Positions 1 through 6,388 are shown, numbered from the stretch's first letter. The stretch: DNA of 13,806 bases from DUVY01 sp036562755 (GCA_036562755.1 DATCJN010000023.1:1-13806); one strand, 5' to 3'. The notes: generated by a model from the letters alone, not told the origin. Numbers and translations: made by a program.

Positions 1-45
1 GGAGATTCCAAAATAGCGGTCTAAAGCGCTTTTAAACTTGGACAT
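1..45 (-). CDS. Probable NCS2 family nucleobase permease, N-terminal fragment
   Basis: Only the first 15 codons lie in the window; the gene runs off the left edge. They read MSKFKSALDRYFGIS. The Leu-Asp-Arg-Tyr-Phe-Gly pattern right after the start resembles the N-terminus of NCS2 purine (guanine/hypoxanthine) permeases, which usually have a short 'FF-L' segment before the first conserved membrane block. An AGGAG-type ribosome binding site (complement of 57-61) lies about 12 bases upstream of the ATG at 45-43, which supports the start. The family call rests on 15 residues only and could be wrong; that a gene starts here is better supported. Confidence 0.55.
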   Translation of the reverse strand, partial: MSKFKSALDRYFGIS

Positions 46-73
46 AAGTTTTAAAAACTCCTTGAATTAGATT

Positions 74-97
74 TGGTTTCAAATCCTATTGAAACCA
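74..97. repeat. Perfect inverted repeat in the leader of the permease gene
   Basis: A nine-base-pair perfect stem (TGGTTTCAA at 74-82 against 89-97) with a six-base loop. It lies between the candidate promoter and the ribosome binding site of the leftmost gene. No T-run follows on either strand, so it is not an obvious intrinsic terminator. It could be a repressor operator or a 5' mRNA hairpin. Confidence 0.6.
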
Positions 98-105
98 TCG
101 ATAAT

Positions 106-134
106 AATTTATCATATTGTGACAAAATCTACAA
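106..134 (-). promoter_or_regulatory. Candidate sigma-A promoter for the permease gene
   Basis: On the minus strand TTGTAG (134-129) and TAAATT (111-106) are separated by 17 bases. Transcription would start near position 99, just before the inverted repeat at 74-97. The match to consensus is moderate, and the gene could instead be read through from the DUF5665-like gene upstream. Confidence 0.3.
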
Positions 135-182
135 CTTTTTGAATACACTTTGTTAATCGTTAATCAAATTTTTTTATAGTTT

Positions 183-422
183 TTATTTGTTTGGGTTTTC
201 AATTATGGCTCTGACTATCTCGCCTAATATGGGTATGTCGTATAGAGGTATAAATCTAATTATATACAGCAAAATTACGGCAAGTCCCGAAAAACCTACC
301 GCCATTCCCAGTCCTCTCATTACTCCAAACATAAAAGAGGACAAAAGATTGCTTCTAATTCTTTTGAACTTAGAATACTTATATTTTGAAGGCTTTTGGT
401 TATAAGAAAAAACGCGCGCCAT
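183..422 (-). CDS. DUF5665-like small membrane protein
   Basis: The 79-residue product has a basic N-terminus, then a Gly-rich hydrophobic membrane segment (GVMRGLGMAVGFSGLAVILL, about residues 32-51), then a short amphipathic end containing IPILGEIVRAI. 'RGLGMAVGF' followed by 'IP-(I/V)-G-(D/E)-(F/I)-V' is the pattern I associate with DUF5665 proteins of Clostridia and relatives; their function is unknown. I chose the first ATG (422). An in-frame TTG at 464 would add 14 hydrophobic/polar residues. Neither start has a clear Shine-Dalgarno sequence, and a TATAAT-like element at 471-466 fits a short transcript starting just upstream of the ATG. The gene lies head to tail with the permease fragment and diverges from the YjzC-like gene. 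Confidence 0.7.
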   Translation of the reverse strand: MARVFSYNQKPSKYKYSKFKRIRSNLLSSFMFGVMRGLGMAVGFSGLAVILLYIIRFIPLYDIPILGEIVRAIIENPNK

Positions 423-504
423 ATAAGTATTATTTGATTTTGTATAAAAAATATAAATAAACAAAAATTATAGAACTTATATAAAAATAAAACTTTAAAA
501 GATA

Positions 505-533
505 TTGACAAGTTTCGACGAAAAGACTATTAT
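505..533 (+). promoter_or_regulatory. Strong sigma-A-type promoter of the YjzC-like gene
   Basis: A perfect -35 TTGACA (505-510), a 17-base spacer and a -10 TATTAT (528-533) give one of the best promoter matches in the window. The spacer holds an 11-base palindrome, TTTCGACGAAA (513-523), centred between the two hexamers, where a repressor could sit. The start codon of the downstream gene is 36 bases past the -10 box. Confidence 0.75.
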
Positions 534-568
534 TTTTTTAGAACAAATAGATGTAGGGGGTTGGTTGT

Positions 569-733
569 ATGAATTATAAACCTGGTCAAATTATTCCTTT
601 TTCGGGCGTTGTAGTAGTAGTGGACAAATACGGCGATAAGACGGATATACAACTTACCGTAAAAAAAGGCGAGACCTTCCCGCCCACTCCTAAGCCCGAC
701 CAAACATATATGTATCTAAAATACACGGATTAA
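569..733 (+). CDS. YjzC-like small protein (54 aa)
   Basis: This short reading frame begins at an ATG eight bases after a strong AGGGGG ribosome binding site (555-560) and sits behind a near-consensus promoter. The product starts MNYKPGQIIPFSGVVVVVD, then has a polar middle and 'KKGETFPPTPKP'. This follows the layout of Bacillus YjzC-family proteins: an N-terminal F/YKPG, a 'GVYVE'-like strand, then 'LKAGDRFPPT'. The family has no firm biochemical role that I know of. The protein has no signal peptide or membrane segment and is probably a small soluble beta-rich domain. It is monocistronic, ending before the hairpins at 780-813 and 835-862. That it is a gene is well supported; the family match is from memory of the pattern. 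Confidence 0.75.
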   Translation: MNYKPGQIIPFSGVVVVVDKYGDKTDIQLTVKKGETFPPTPKPDQTYMYLKYTD

Positions 734-779
734 AGTAATGAAATCTAAAAATACTTATTATCTAATATTTTATATCTTG

Positions 780-813
780 ACCAATTATCAATAAAATTAA
801 ATCGATAATTGGT
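780..813. repeat. AT-rich inverted repeat downstream of the YjzC-like gene
   Basis: A ten-base-pair perfect stem (ACCAATTATC at 780-789 against 804-813) with a 14-base loop. It has no adjoining T-run and lies 22 bases before the canonical terminator at 835-862. It may be an mRNA 3'-end structure or a protein site; its role is unknown. Confidence 0.55.
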
Positions 814-834
814 TGGGGAGATTCTTTTTAATAA

Positions 835-862
835 AAAAAACGCCAATTAAATGGCGTTTTTT
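835..862. terminator. Bidirectional intrinsic terminator between the YjzC-like gene and sepF
   Basis: The core stem ACGCCA/TGGCGT has a six-base loop and is flanked by an A-run (833-840) and a T-run (857-862), so it works as a terminator in both directions. It ends three bases from the sepF stop codon and serves two convergent transcription units. Confidence 0.85.
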
Positions 863-865
863 AAT

Positions 866-1255
866 TTATTCATCCTCTTTAGGAGCTGTGATTTCCACGC
901 CTTCGGGCGTAAGTAAAAATATATTGTCCTGAATTCTATGCATGCTGCCGTTTAGCGCGTAAATCGCGCCGCTTAACATATCCAAAATTCTTTGGGCGAT
1001 TTCTACCGGGGGTTTGTCCAAATTGACTATTGCGGGCTCGCGCCTTCTTAGGTAGTCAATCAGGCTTTCGACTTCCTCGGGCGTGGTCGGACTATGGATC
1101 ACCACGCTGCTCATACTGCGCTTTTGAACGGGTATTCGGGAATAAGCGGCGCGGCGAGGCTTGTTGATAACGTCTTCTATATAGTCAAGATTTTCCTCAT
1201 CGACTGAGCCCTTAAACAAAAAGTCGTTATATCTGCCCATTTTATCGTTCTCCAC
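866..1255 (-). CDS. sepF: SepF, cell division protein (FtsZ-ring assembly)
   Basis: SepF polymerises into rings, bundles FtsZ filaments and tethers the Z-ring to the membrane in Gram-positive bacteria. The 129-residue product has the SepF core from about residue 48: 'SVVIHSPTTPEEVESLIDYL', then 'AIVNLDKPPVEIAQRILDML' and 'SGAIYALNGSMHRIQDNIFLL', ending 'TPEGVEI'. The usual N-terminal membrane-binding helix and variable linker are represented by about 45 residues beginning near MGRYNDFLF. The GTG start at 1255 is favoured over the ATG at 1240 because an AGGAGA ribosome binding site (1270-1265) lies nine bases upstream of it. The GTG overlaps the yggS stop as TAGTG, so translation is probably coupled. 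The yggS-sepF pair is a conserved arrangement in Firmicutes. This is the last gene of its operon. Confidence 0.93.
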   Translation of the reverse strand: MENDKMGRYNDFLFKGSVDEENLDYIEDVINKPRRAAYSRIPVQKRSMSSVVIHSPTTPEEVESLIDYLRRREPAIVNLDKPPVEIAQRILDMLSGAIYALNGSMHRIQDNIFLLTPEGVEITAPKEDE

Positions 1256-1920
1256 TATACTCTTTCTCCTAATAAAACTCTTCCCAATCGTATCATATTA
1301 GCGCCGTATCTTATCGCCTTTAAATAATCGTCGCTCATTCCTACGGACAAATATTTTATATCGTTGGATTGTGTCTTCAATATATCATAAAGAGAGCGTA
1401 TTTGTAAATACATCTCGTCCGGCGCGCCTATGGGCATAACGCTCATAAGCCCGCGAACTATTATATTGGGGTAGTTAGACACTTCCTTATAAAAATCCAA
1501 AACCTTATCCAGCTCTACCCCGCCTTTAGACTGTTCGCCGAAGTTAACTTCGATCAAAACTTCGGCCGTTTTGCCTATCTGGCGCGCCCTTTTATCCAAC
1601 TCTTGCGCCAGACTTATTCTGTCCAAAGAATGTATAAGGCTTACTTTATCTATTATGTATTTTACTTTATTGGTCTGAAGCTGACCGATAAAGTGCATTT
1701 CAAAGTTTTTGTTTAGTTCGGGGTATTTTTGCAAAAACTCTTGAACCCTGTTTTCGCCGATTATTTTTATCCCGCAATCGTAAAGAGAGTTAATTGTTTG
1801 GGGACTCTTGGTTTTGGTAGCGGCGACAATCTTAATGTCTTCTTTTATGCCGTATTCGGCTTTTATCTTTTCGATTTCTTGGTTAACTAGCCTTACTCTT
1901 TCAATTATTTCTTCATTCAT
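1255..1920 (-). CDS. YggS/PROSC family pyridoxal phosphate homeostasis protein
   Basis: Members of this family bind PLP without a known catalytic turnover and influence vitamin B6 and amino-acid balance in the cytoplasm. The 221 residues form one alanine-racemase-type N-terminal barrel with no second domain, as is typical. Visible motifs are 'IVAATKTK' with the PLP-binding lysine at residue 36, 'IGENRVQE', 'HFIGQLQTNK', 'SVGMSDDY' and the phosphate-binding C-terminus 'IRLGRVLLGER'. The ATG at 1920 overlaps the upstream gene by eight bases (ATGAATGA) and has no strong Shine-Dalgarno sequence of its own, which suggests translational coupling. The stop overlaps the GTG of sepF. No key residue is missing. 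Confidence 0.93.
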   Translation of the reverse strand: MNEEIIERVRLVNQEIEKIKAEYGIKEDIKIVAATKTKSPQTINSLYDCGIKIIGENRVQEFLQKYPELNKNFEMHFIGQLQTNKVKYIIDKVSLIHSLDRISLAQELDKRARQIGKTAEVLIEVNFGEQSKGGVELDKVLDFYKEVSNYPNIIVRGLMSVMPIGAPDEMYLQIRSLYDILKTQSNDIKYLSVGMSDDYLKAIRYGANMIRLGRVLLGERV

Positions 1921-2842
1921 CTTTATCTATACTTACAGGCGATGTGTAAATAGTATCGCTGTCCACATAAAATCTCTTTCCTGTCGCCATATAATACGAA
2001 GTCATGTTAATGCAGTTGCACCAAAGTATTGTTAGCGGCACTGTTAAAAACAATCCAGCGCCTAAAGTAAAGAATGTTATGAAGATATTTAAAGCTATGG
2101 CGATTATGACCAATACTATAAAAGAAGAGAGTATGGACAAAAAGTTCTTTCTTTTGAACACAAGTTTTAAACCTTGAACAAGCCCTTTAAACACTCCGTT
2201 GTTGTCCACAATAATGCTGGCGCCCCAATGCGACATTGCGGTCAGCCTGAATGCGACTAGCAATATCAACACTCCCATTATTAACACAGGCGCAAAAAGC
2301 GCCAATCCGGGAACTTTAAATAGATAGGTCATCAAATATAAAGAGAAAACTATAAAAATATCATAAGGCAAGGTAAACAACATCTTGAAAAATTGAAATT
2401 TAATCGACTTGCCAAGATTACTCAAATAGGCGCCCGAAAAGCTGTATTGCGCGTTGGCGGACATATGGCCTTCTAAAACGCTTACTATGGATAACTCACA
2501 AAAGCCGTATAACAGCCTTGCCAAAACGCCTATAATGCCCAATAAAAATATCCTTAAGCTCCAGCCTACTCTAGGCACGGCCAAAAATTCGTCTATTATG
2601 CGAATGTATAAACCCTTAAACTGCACGCTAACTTCCTCGAAAGAATTGCTTTGGAACAGGGTTATTATTATTTTATTAAATTCCTGCCCCAATCCCATAG
2701 CCTTGTATGTCTCGAAAAATGGAATCAAGACCGCCGCGCCTATGCTTGCTATAATAATAGTAATAAACAAATAATAAATAAGAACATGCCAAGTCAGAGA
2801 GAATTTTGTCACTAATATCTTAAAAGCGTTTTTGAATCTCAT
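1913..2842 (-). CDS. Six-segment integral membrane protein, function unknown (paralogue of the next gene upstream)
   Basis: I do not recognise a named family. The 309-residue product has about six hydrophobic segments near residues 17-40, 97-120, 153-176, 179-198, 234-257 and 260-280. A hydrophilic stretch follows the first segment, and the C-terminal tail is charged (ending SIDKDE). Two stretches parallel the adjacent upstream protein: 'SVLEGHMSANAQYSFSG' after the second segment, and 'MTSYYMATGKRFY' after the last. The pair may have arisen by duplication and may form a heterodimer. A strong AGGAGT ribosome binding site lies five bases before the ATG, and only one base separates it from the upstream stop codon. 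Co-transcription with yggS-sepF hints at an envelope or division-related role, but that is inference only. Confidence 0.85.
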   Translation of the reverse strand: MRFKNAFKILVTKFSLTWHVLIYYLFITIIIASIGAAVLIPFFETYKAMGLGQEFNKIIITLFQSNSFEEVSVQFKGLYIRIIDEFLAVPRVGWSLRIFLLGIIGVLARLLYGFCELSIVSVLEGHMSANAQYSFSGAYLSNLGKSIKFQFFKMLFTLPYDIFIVFSLYLMTYLFKVPGLALFAPVLIMGVLILLVAFRLTAMSHWGASIIVDNNGVFKGLVQGLKLVFKRKNFLSILSSFIVLVIIAIALNIFITFFTLGAGLFLTVPLTILWCNCINMTSYYMATGKRFYVDSDTIYTSPVSIDKDE

Positions 2843-2843
2843 C

Positions 2844-3683
2844 TTAGACTCCTGTGCCCAGCTTTCTTCTATAGTCCATTCTCTCGGTACCGGTCAGCTC
2901 GTAATAAGCGGTCATCGAAAGCGAGCAAAAGTATAATATTAAATATAAATAGCTCAATATATTAAAAGGAATAATCAACACCTTTACCAATCTGCTTATG
3001 AGTCCTAAAACAAACACTACCAAATACGGCCATAAGCACGCGAAGAATATCTTAAAAGTATCTTTGTGTCTTAATAGAGTAGCGTAGCTTATGGAGGATA
3101 CATAAGGATATCCCGTTATCATATAAACGGGCGGAACCAGCAAGCAAATGGAATATATATCTATTATAAGCAATTGAAGGGCTATTATAATAACGATGGT
3201 TATAGACCAACTTAACGCGGTGGGAGGATAACCAAATTTTGAGAACAAATAATGTCCCAAAACCACTATTCCGCTTGAAATTAAAGAAAATAATATTTGA
3301 ATAATCAGCGCGGCAATAAAGATAGGCAACACGGCGAGCAAGCTCTCGTTTATTCTTTTTAACGGACTTTTATATCCAAACCTGCCCGAGCGCAAATGCC
3401 TTTCCATAAGGCCTATTATCAAGGAAAAGAAAATTATCGCGACCGCAAATTCGGTTATCAATATCCAACCGTTGTCAAAATAGCCGAACATGTCGGATAA
3501 GGTTTTTATAAAGCCGTAGGGCATCGCGTCTATAGGAACGTTGGTATTATCGTAAAAGAACAAGATATTGGATAAAGGCGCGCCGAACAGCCCGAAAAAC
3601 ACGGCGGGAACAAGCGCTACCAAACAAAAATACGGGAAAGTTTTTAACATATATCGCGAAGCGATATTTACGTATTTGAACAT
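2844..3683 (-). CDS. Six-segment integral membrane protein, function unknown (first gene of the yggS-sepF operon)
   Basis: I do not recognise a named family. The 279 residues contain about six membrane segments near residues 15-34, 73-94, 115-146, 158-186, 212-233 and 236-258. A basic loop after the second segment (MERHLRSGRFGYKSPLKR) and a C-terminal 'SMTAYYELTGTERMDY' echo the adjacent downstream membrane protein. The ATG at 3683-3681 has no Shine-Dalgarno sequence. Instead a TATAAT box ends six bases before it, with TTGCAT 17 bases further upstream, so the transcript may start at or next to the ATG. Codons 6-11 contain a 7-bp hairpin (3652-3668). The next in-frame ATG (residue 12) also lacks a ribosome binding site. 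Confidence 0.85.
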   Translation of the reverse strand: MFKYVNIASRYMLKTFPYFCLVALVPAVFFGLFGAPLSNILFFYDNTNVPIDAMPYGFIKTLSDMFGYFDNGWILITEFAVAIIFFSLIIGLMERHLRSGRFGYKSPLKRINESLLAVLPIFIAALIIQILFSLISSGIVVLGHYLFSKFGYPPTALSWSITIVIIIALQLLIIDIYSICLLVPPVYMITGYPYVSSISYATLLRHKDTFKIFFACLWPYLVVFVLGLISRLVKVLIIPFNILSYLYLILYFCSLSMTAYYELTGTERMDYRRKLGTGV

Positions 3684-3689
3684 ATTTTA

Positions 3690-3718
3690 ATTATAACTAA
3701 ATATTTTTGTTTATGCAA
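3690..3718 (-). promoter_or_regulatory. Promoter of the membrane protein-yggS-sepF operon, possibly giving a leaderless mRNA
   Basis: On the minus strand TTGCAT (3718-3713), a 17-base spacer and a perfect TATAAT (3695-3690) are followed by six bases and then the ATG at 3683. A start site seven bases past the -10 box would be the A of the start codon. The 93-base gap to the deaminase gene holds no obvious terminator. Confidence 0.6.
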
Positions 3719-3776
3719 GATAATATTCTTTTTCGAACCTTGTAAAACAATTTTAAAAGTGTATCAAATCCGCATT

Positions 3777-4253
3777 TTAATCTTTAGATTTATATTGCTC
3801 TAGGATGACATTGGCTTCTTTAAATAATTGAACGGCGAATTCGTCGGGGTAGCCTTGCTCGTAAACCACCCTTTTTATTCCGCTGTTAATAATCAATTTG
3901 GCGCAAATAACGCAAGGCTGGTGGGTGCAATACAAAGTGGCTTCGTTAATCGATATTCCAAGGCGCGCGGCTTGCACTATGGCGTTTTGCTCGGCATGCA
4001 CAGCGTAACATATCTCCTGCATCGTTCCGCTGGGAATGCCTCGCTGCTCTCTTAGGCAGTATCCCCTGTTAGAGCAAGACTCGATCCCGCTGCCCGCGCC
4101 GTTATAGCCCGTGGCGATTATGCGCTTGTCCTTGACTATGACCGCGCCTATTTGGCGGTTAGGCCTGATGCACGACGACCATGTGCTGACCAAGCGCGCC
4201 ACCTGCATAAATCTTTCGTCCCATTTTAATTGATTATTTTTTTCGGTTTCCAT
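3777..4253 (-). CDS. dCMP deaminase (ComEB-type), zinc-dependent
   Basis: The enzyme deaminates dCMP to dUMP, feeding thymidylate synthesis in the cytoplasm. The 158-residue product carries the cytidine/deoxycytidylate deaminase zinc signature: His86-Ala-Glu88 (HAEQNAI), where Glu88 is the proton shuttle, and Pro-Cys114-Val-Ile-Cys117. It also has the usual N-terminal 'W-DE-FM--A-LVS' and 'GAVIVKDKRIIATGYNG'. Additional cysteines at 28, 60, 66 and 82 fit the second zinc or structural region of this family. The ATG at 4253 is the only start that keeps the conserved Trp-Asp-Glu. It has no Shine-Dalgarno sequence, and an extended -10 box (TGATATAAT) lies just upstream. The gene stands alone and diverges from groES. 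ComEB in Bacillus sits in the competence operon; no competence genes are visible here. Confidence 0.93.
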   Translation of the reverse strand: METEKNNQLKWDERFMQVARLVSTWSSCIRPNRQIGAVIVKDKRIIATGYNGAGSGIESCSNRGYCLREQRGIPSGTMQEICYAVHAEQNAIVQAARLGISINEATLYCTHQPCVICAKLIINSGIKRVVYEQGYPDEFAVQLFKEANVILEQYKSKD

Positions 4254-4261
4254 TATAATAG

Positions 4262-4270
4262 ATTATATCA
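4262..4270 (-). promoter_or_regulatory. Extended -10 promoter element of the dCMP deaminase gene
   Basis: TGATATAAT on the minus strand is a perfect TGnTATAAT extended -10 element. It ends eight bases before the ATG at 4253, so RNA would begin zero to two bases before the start codon. No good -35 hexamer is seen at 16-18 bases, which extended -10 promoters can tolerate. Confidence 0.5.
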
Positions 4271-4295
4271 GAAATCGCATATTAACGCATCTGAG

Positions 4296-4312
4296 TTTGC
4301 CTTTTTTTGACC
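4296..4312. promoter_or_regulatory. CtsR-like operator candidate between the deaminase gene and groES
   Basis: On the minus strand GGTCAAAAAAAGGCAAA matches the CtsR heptad tandem (A/G)GTCAAA-NAN-(A/G)GTCAAA at all but one position. CtsR represses class III heat-shock genes in low-GC Gram-positives and also groESL in some species. The site lies about 140 bases before groES and 43 bases before the deaminase start, in the shared divergent region. The sequence is A-rich, so a chance match is possible. Confidence 0.35.
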
Positions 4313-4355
4313 AATTTGTGTAAATTAAATGCTAGCGTTTTTGATTTCGTTATTG

Positions 4356-4361
4356 TATAAT
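4356..4361 (+). promoter_or_regulatory. Candidate -10 box for groES-groEL
   Basis: A perfect TATAAT 91 bases before the groES ATG. The hexamer 17 bases upstream is a poor -35, so this is only a plausible promoter. A CIRCE (HrcA) element was looked for and not found. Confidence 0.3.
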
Positions 4362-4372
4362 ATCATATGGTT

Positions 4373-4391
4373 TTTGGTAGAATATACCAAA
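4373..4391. repeat. Inverted repeat in the groES leader
   Basis: A seven-base-pair perfect stem TTTGGTA/TACCAAA with a five-base loop, about 60 bases before the groES start. It lies where a 5' mRNA hairpin or a repressor site would be. It does not match the CIRCE sequence. Confidence 0.45.
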
Positions 4392-4452
4392 GGTTATTCT
4401 ATTCCCCAAATAGCAAAAAAAATATCTAATATAAAGGAGGAGGTATAATCTT

Positions 4453-4737
4453 ATGAAGATTAAACCTTTGTTCGACAAAGTCGTAATTGAAGCTGTCGAG
4501 GCGGAAGAAAAGACAAAGAGTGGCATCGTTTTGCCTAACACAGCTCAAGAAAAGCCTCAGCTTGCTAAGGTTATCGCCGTAGGTCCCGGGGGGCTTGTCG
4601 ACGGCAAAGAAGTTACAATGCAAGTAAAAGTCGGCGACAAAGTTTTATATAGCAAATACGCCGGAAGCGAGTTCAAGATTGACGGCAAAGAAGTTACAAT
4701 TTTGCGTCAAAGCGATATCCTTGCTATCATTGAATAA
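4453..4737 (+). CDS. groS: GroES co-chaperonin (Hsp10)
   Basis: GroES is the seven-membered lid that caps the GroEL ring during ATP-driven protein folding in the cytoplasm. The 94 residues match the family's full length. They show the N-terminal 'IKPLFDKVVIE', the flexible mobile loop that contacts GroEL (about residues 18-34, with SGIVLPNTA), the 'VIAVGPGG' turn and the C-terminal 'GKEVTILRQSDILAIIE'. A very strong GGAGGAGG ribosome binding site precedes the ATG. The gene is followed after 31 bases by groEL, the standard operon. Codon use favours highly expressed forms, like groEL. Confidence 0.97.
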   Translation: MKIKPLFDKVVIEAVEAEEKTKSGIVLPNTAQEKPQLAKVIAVGPGGLVDGKEVTMQVKVGDKVLYSKYAGSEFKIDGKEVTILRQSDILAIIE

Positions 4738-4768
4738 TCAGAAAAACTAAAAAAAGGAGATGTAAGTT

Positions 4769-6388
4769 ATGGCAAAACAAATTAAATCCGGTGTTGAAGC
4801 GCGTCAAGCGCTCGAAGCGGGCGTAAACGCTCTAGTAGATACAGTCAAAATAACTCTTGGCCCTAAGGGTCGCAACGTAGTTCTAGATAAAAAATTCGGA
4901 GCTCCTTTAATCACTAACGACGGCGTTACCATCGCAAAAGAAATCGAATTGGCAGATCCTTTTGAGAATATGGGCGCTCAATTGGTTAAAGAAGTAGCCA
5001 CCAAGACAAACGACGTAGCCGGCGACGGAACGACTACTGCGGCTGTTTTGGCTCAAGTTATCATCAAAGAAGGCCTCAAGAACATCGCAGCAGGCGCCAA
5101 CCCCATTATTTTAAGAAAGGGTATCTTCGCCGCTACCGATACCGTAGTAGCCGAATTGAAGAAAATCAGCAAGCCTATCGATTCTAAAGTCGCTATCAGC
5201 CAAGTTGCTTCTATTTCTGCGGGCGATGAAGAAGTAGGCAAGATTATTTCCGAAGCTATGGAAAAGGTCGGCAACGACGGCGTTATTACCGTAGAAGAAA
5301 GCAAGACTATGAAGACCGAGCTCAACATAGTCGAAGGTATGCAATTTGACAGAGGTTACGCTTCTCCTTATATGGTAACCAATTCCGAAAAGATGGAAGC
5401 CGTTTTGGACGATCCGCTAATCCTAATCACCGACAAGAAGATAAGCAGCATTCAAGAGCTGTTGCCTATACTCGAACAAGTAGTTCAAGCAGGCAAGAAG
5501 CTATTGATCATTGCGGAAGATATTGAAGGCGAAGCTTTGGCCACCTTGATTTTGAACAAGCTGCGCGGTTCGTTGATTACCGTAGCTGTTAAGGCTCCCG
5601 GATTCGGCGACAGACGCGAAGCTATGCTCCAAGATATCGCTATCCTAACCGGCGGTCAAGTTATCACCGAAAAATTAGGTCTTGACCTAAAAGAAGCTAA
5701 ACTCAATATGCTCGGTAGAGCTAGACAAGTCAAGGTTGACAAAGACAACACCACTATCGTAGAAGGCGCAGGCAAGAAAGAAGATATCGAAGCTAGAGTA
5801 AAAGCTATCAAGGCTCAAATCGAAGAAACCACCAGCGATTACGACAGAGAAAAACTACAAGAACGCTTGGCTAAACTCGCCGGCGGCGTAGCGGTTATCA
5901 ATGTAGGCGCTGCAACCGAAGTAGAAATGAAAGAAAAGAAACTTCGCATCGAGGACGCTTTGGCTGCAACCCGCGCGGCTGTCGAAGAAGGTATCGTTCC
6001 CGGCGGCGGCGTAGCATTGCTAAACGCTATACCCGCTTTGAACAACCTCATTGCTAAACTTGACGGCGACGAAAAGACGGGCGCTACCATCGTGCTAAAG
6101 GCTATCCAAGCTCCTATTAAGCAAATCGCAGAGAACGCCGGCGTTGACGGCGGCATAATCATCAGCAAAGTTTTAGAGGCAAAAGACTCCAACTATGGTT
6201 ATGACGCTCTAAAAGGCGAATTCGGCGATATGGTAGCTAAGGGCATAATCGACCCTACCAAAGTTACCCGTTCCGCATTGCAAAACGCCGCAAGCGTAGC
6301 TTCCTCGTTCTTAACGACCGAAGCTGTGGTAGCCGATATTCCTGAAAAGAATAATAATCCTCCCGCGCCCGCAGGAATGGATTATTAA
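4769..6388 (+). CDS. groL: GroEL chaperonin (Hsp60)
   Basis: GroEL forms the double-ring folding chamber that works with GroES. The 539-residue product is full length. Equatorial-domain landmarks are 'ITLGPKGRNVV', the ATP-site 'DVAGDGTTT' with the catalytic Asp86, and 'VEEGIVPGGGVALL' near residue 405. Apical-domain stretches such as 'RGYASPYMVTNSEKMEA' and 'KAPGFGDRREAML' are intact. The C-terminal tail ends 'NNNPPAPAGMDY' and lacks the GGM repeats of the Escherichia coli protein; short non-GGM tails occur in many Firmicutes. An AAGGAGAT ribosome binding site lies eight bases upstream of the ATG. Transcription ends at the hairpin at 6409-6439. Confidence 0.98.
   Translation: MAKQIKSGVEARQALEAGVNALVDTVKITLGPKGRNVVLDKKFGAPLITNDGVTIAKEIELADPFENMGAQLVKEVATKTNDVAGDGTTTAAVLAQVIIKEGLKNIAAGANPIILRKGIFAATDTVVAELKKISKPIDSKVAISQVASISAGDEEVGKIISEAMEKVGNDGVITVEESKTMKTELNIVEGMQFDRGYASPYMVTNSEKMEAVLDDPLILITDKKISSIQELLPILEQVVQAGKKLLIIAEDIEGEALATLILNKLRGSLITVAVKAPGFGDRREAMLQDIAILTGGQVITEKLGLDLKEAKLNMLGRARQVKVDKDNTTIVEGAGKKEDIEARVKAIKAQIEETTSDYDREKLQERLAKLAGGVAVINVGAATEVEMKEKKLRIEDALAATRAAVEEGIVPGGGVALLNAIPALNNLIAKLDGDEKTGATIVLKAIQAPIKQIAENAGVDGGIIISKVLEAKDSNYGYDALKGEFGDMVAKGIIDPTKVTRSALQNAASVASSFLTTEAVVADIPEKNNNPPAPAGMDY

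Noticed and set aside
46..180. Purine riboswitch before the probable NCS2 permease
   Set aside because: The 135-base leader lacks the conserved three-way junction sequences of the purine aptamer, and the only stable stem is the 9-bp hairpin.
423..464. TTG start at 464 for the DUF5665-like gene
   Set aside because: It has no ribosome binding site and would place the start upstream of the likely transcription start after the TATAAT at 471-466; the ATG at 422 is preferred.
1241..1255. ATG at 1240 as the sepF start
   Set aside because: The AGGAGA ribosome binding site is nine bases from the GTG at 1255 but 24 bases from that ATG.
4254..4452. CIRCE element for HrcA upstream of groES
   Set aside because: No TTAGCACTC-N9-GAGTGCTAA or close variant is present; the nearest inverted repeat (4373-4391) has an unrelated sequence.
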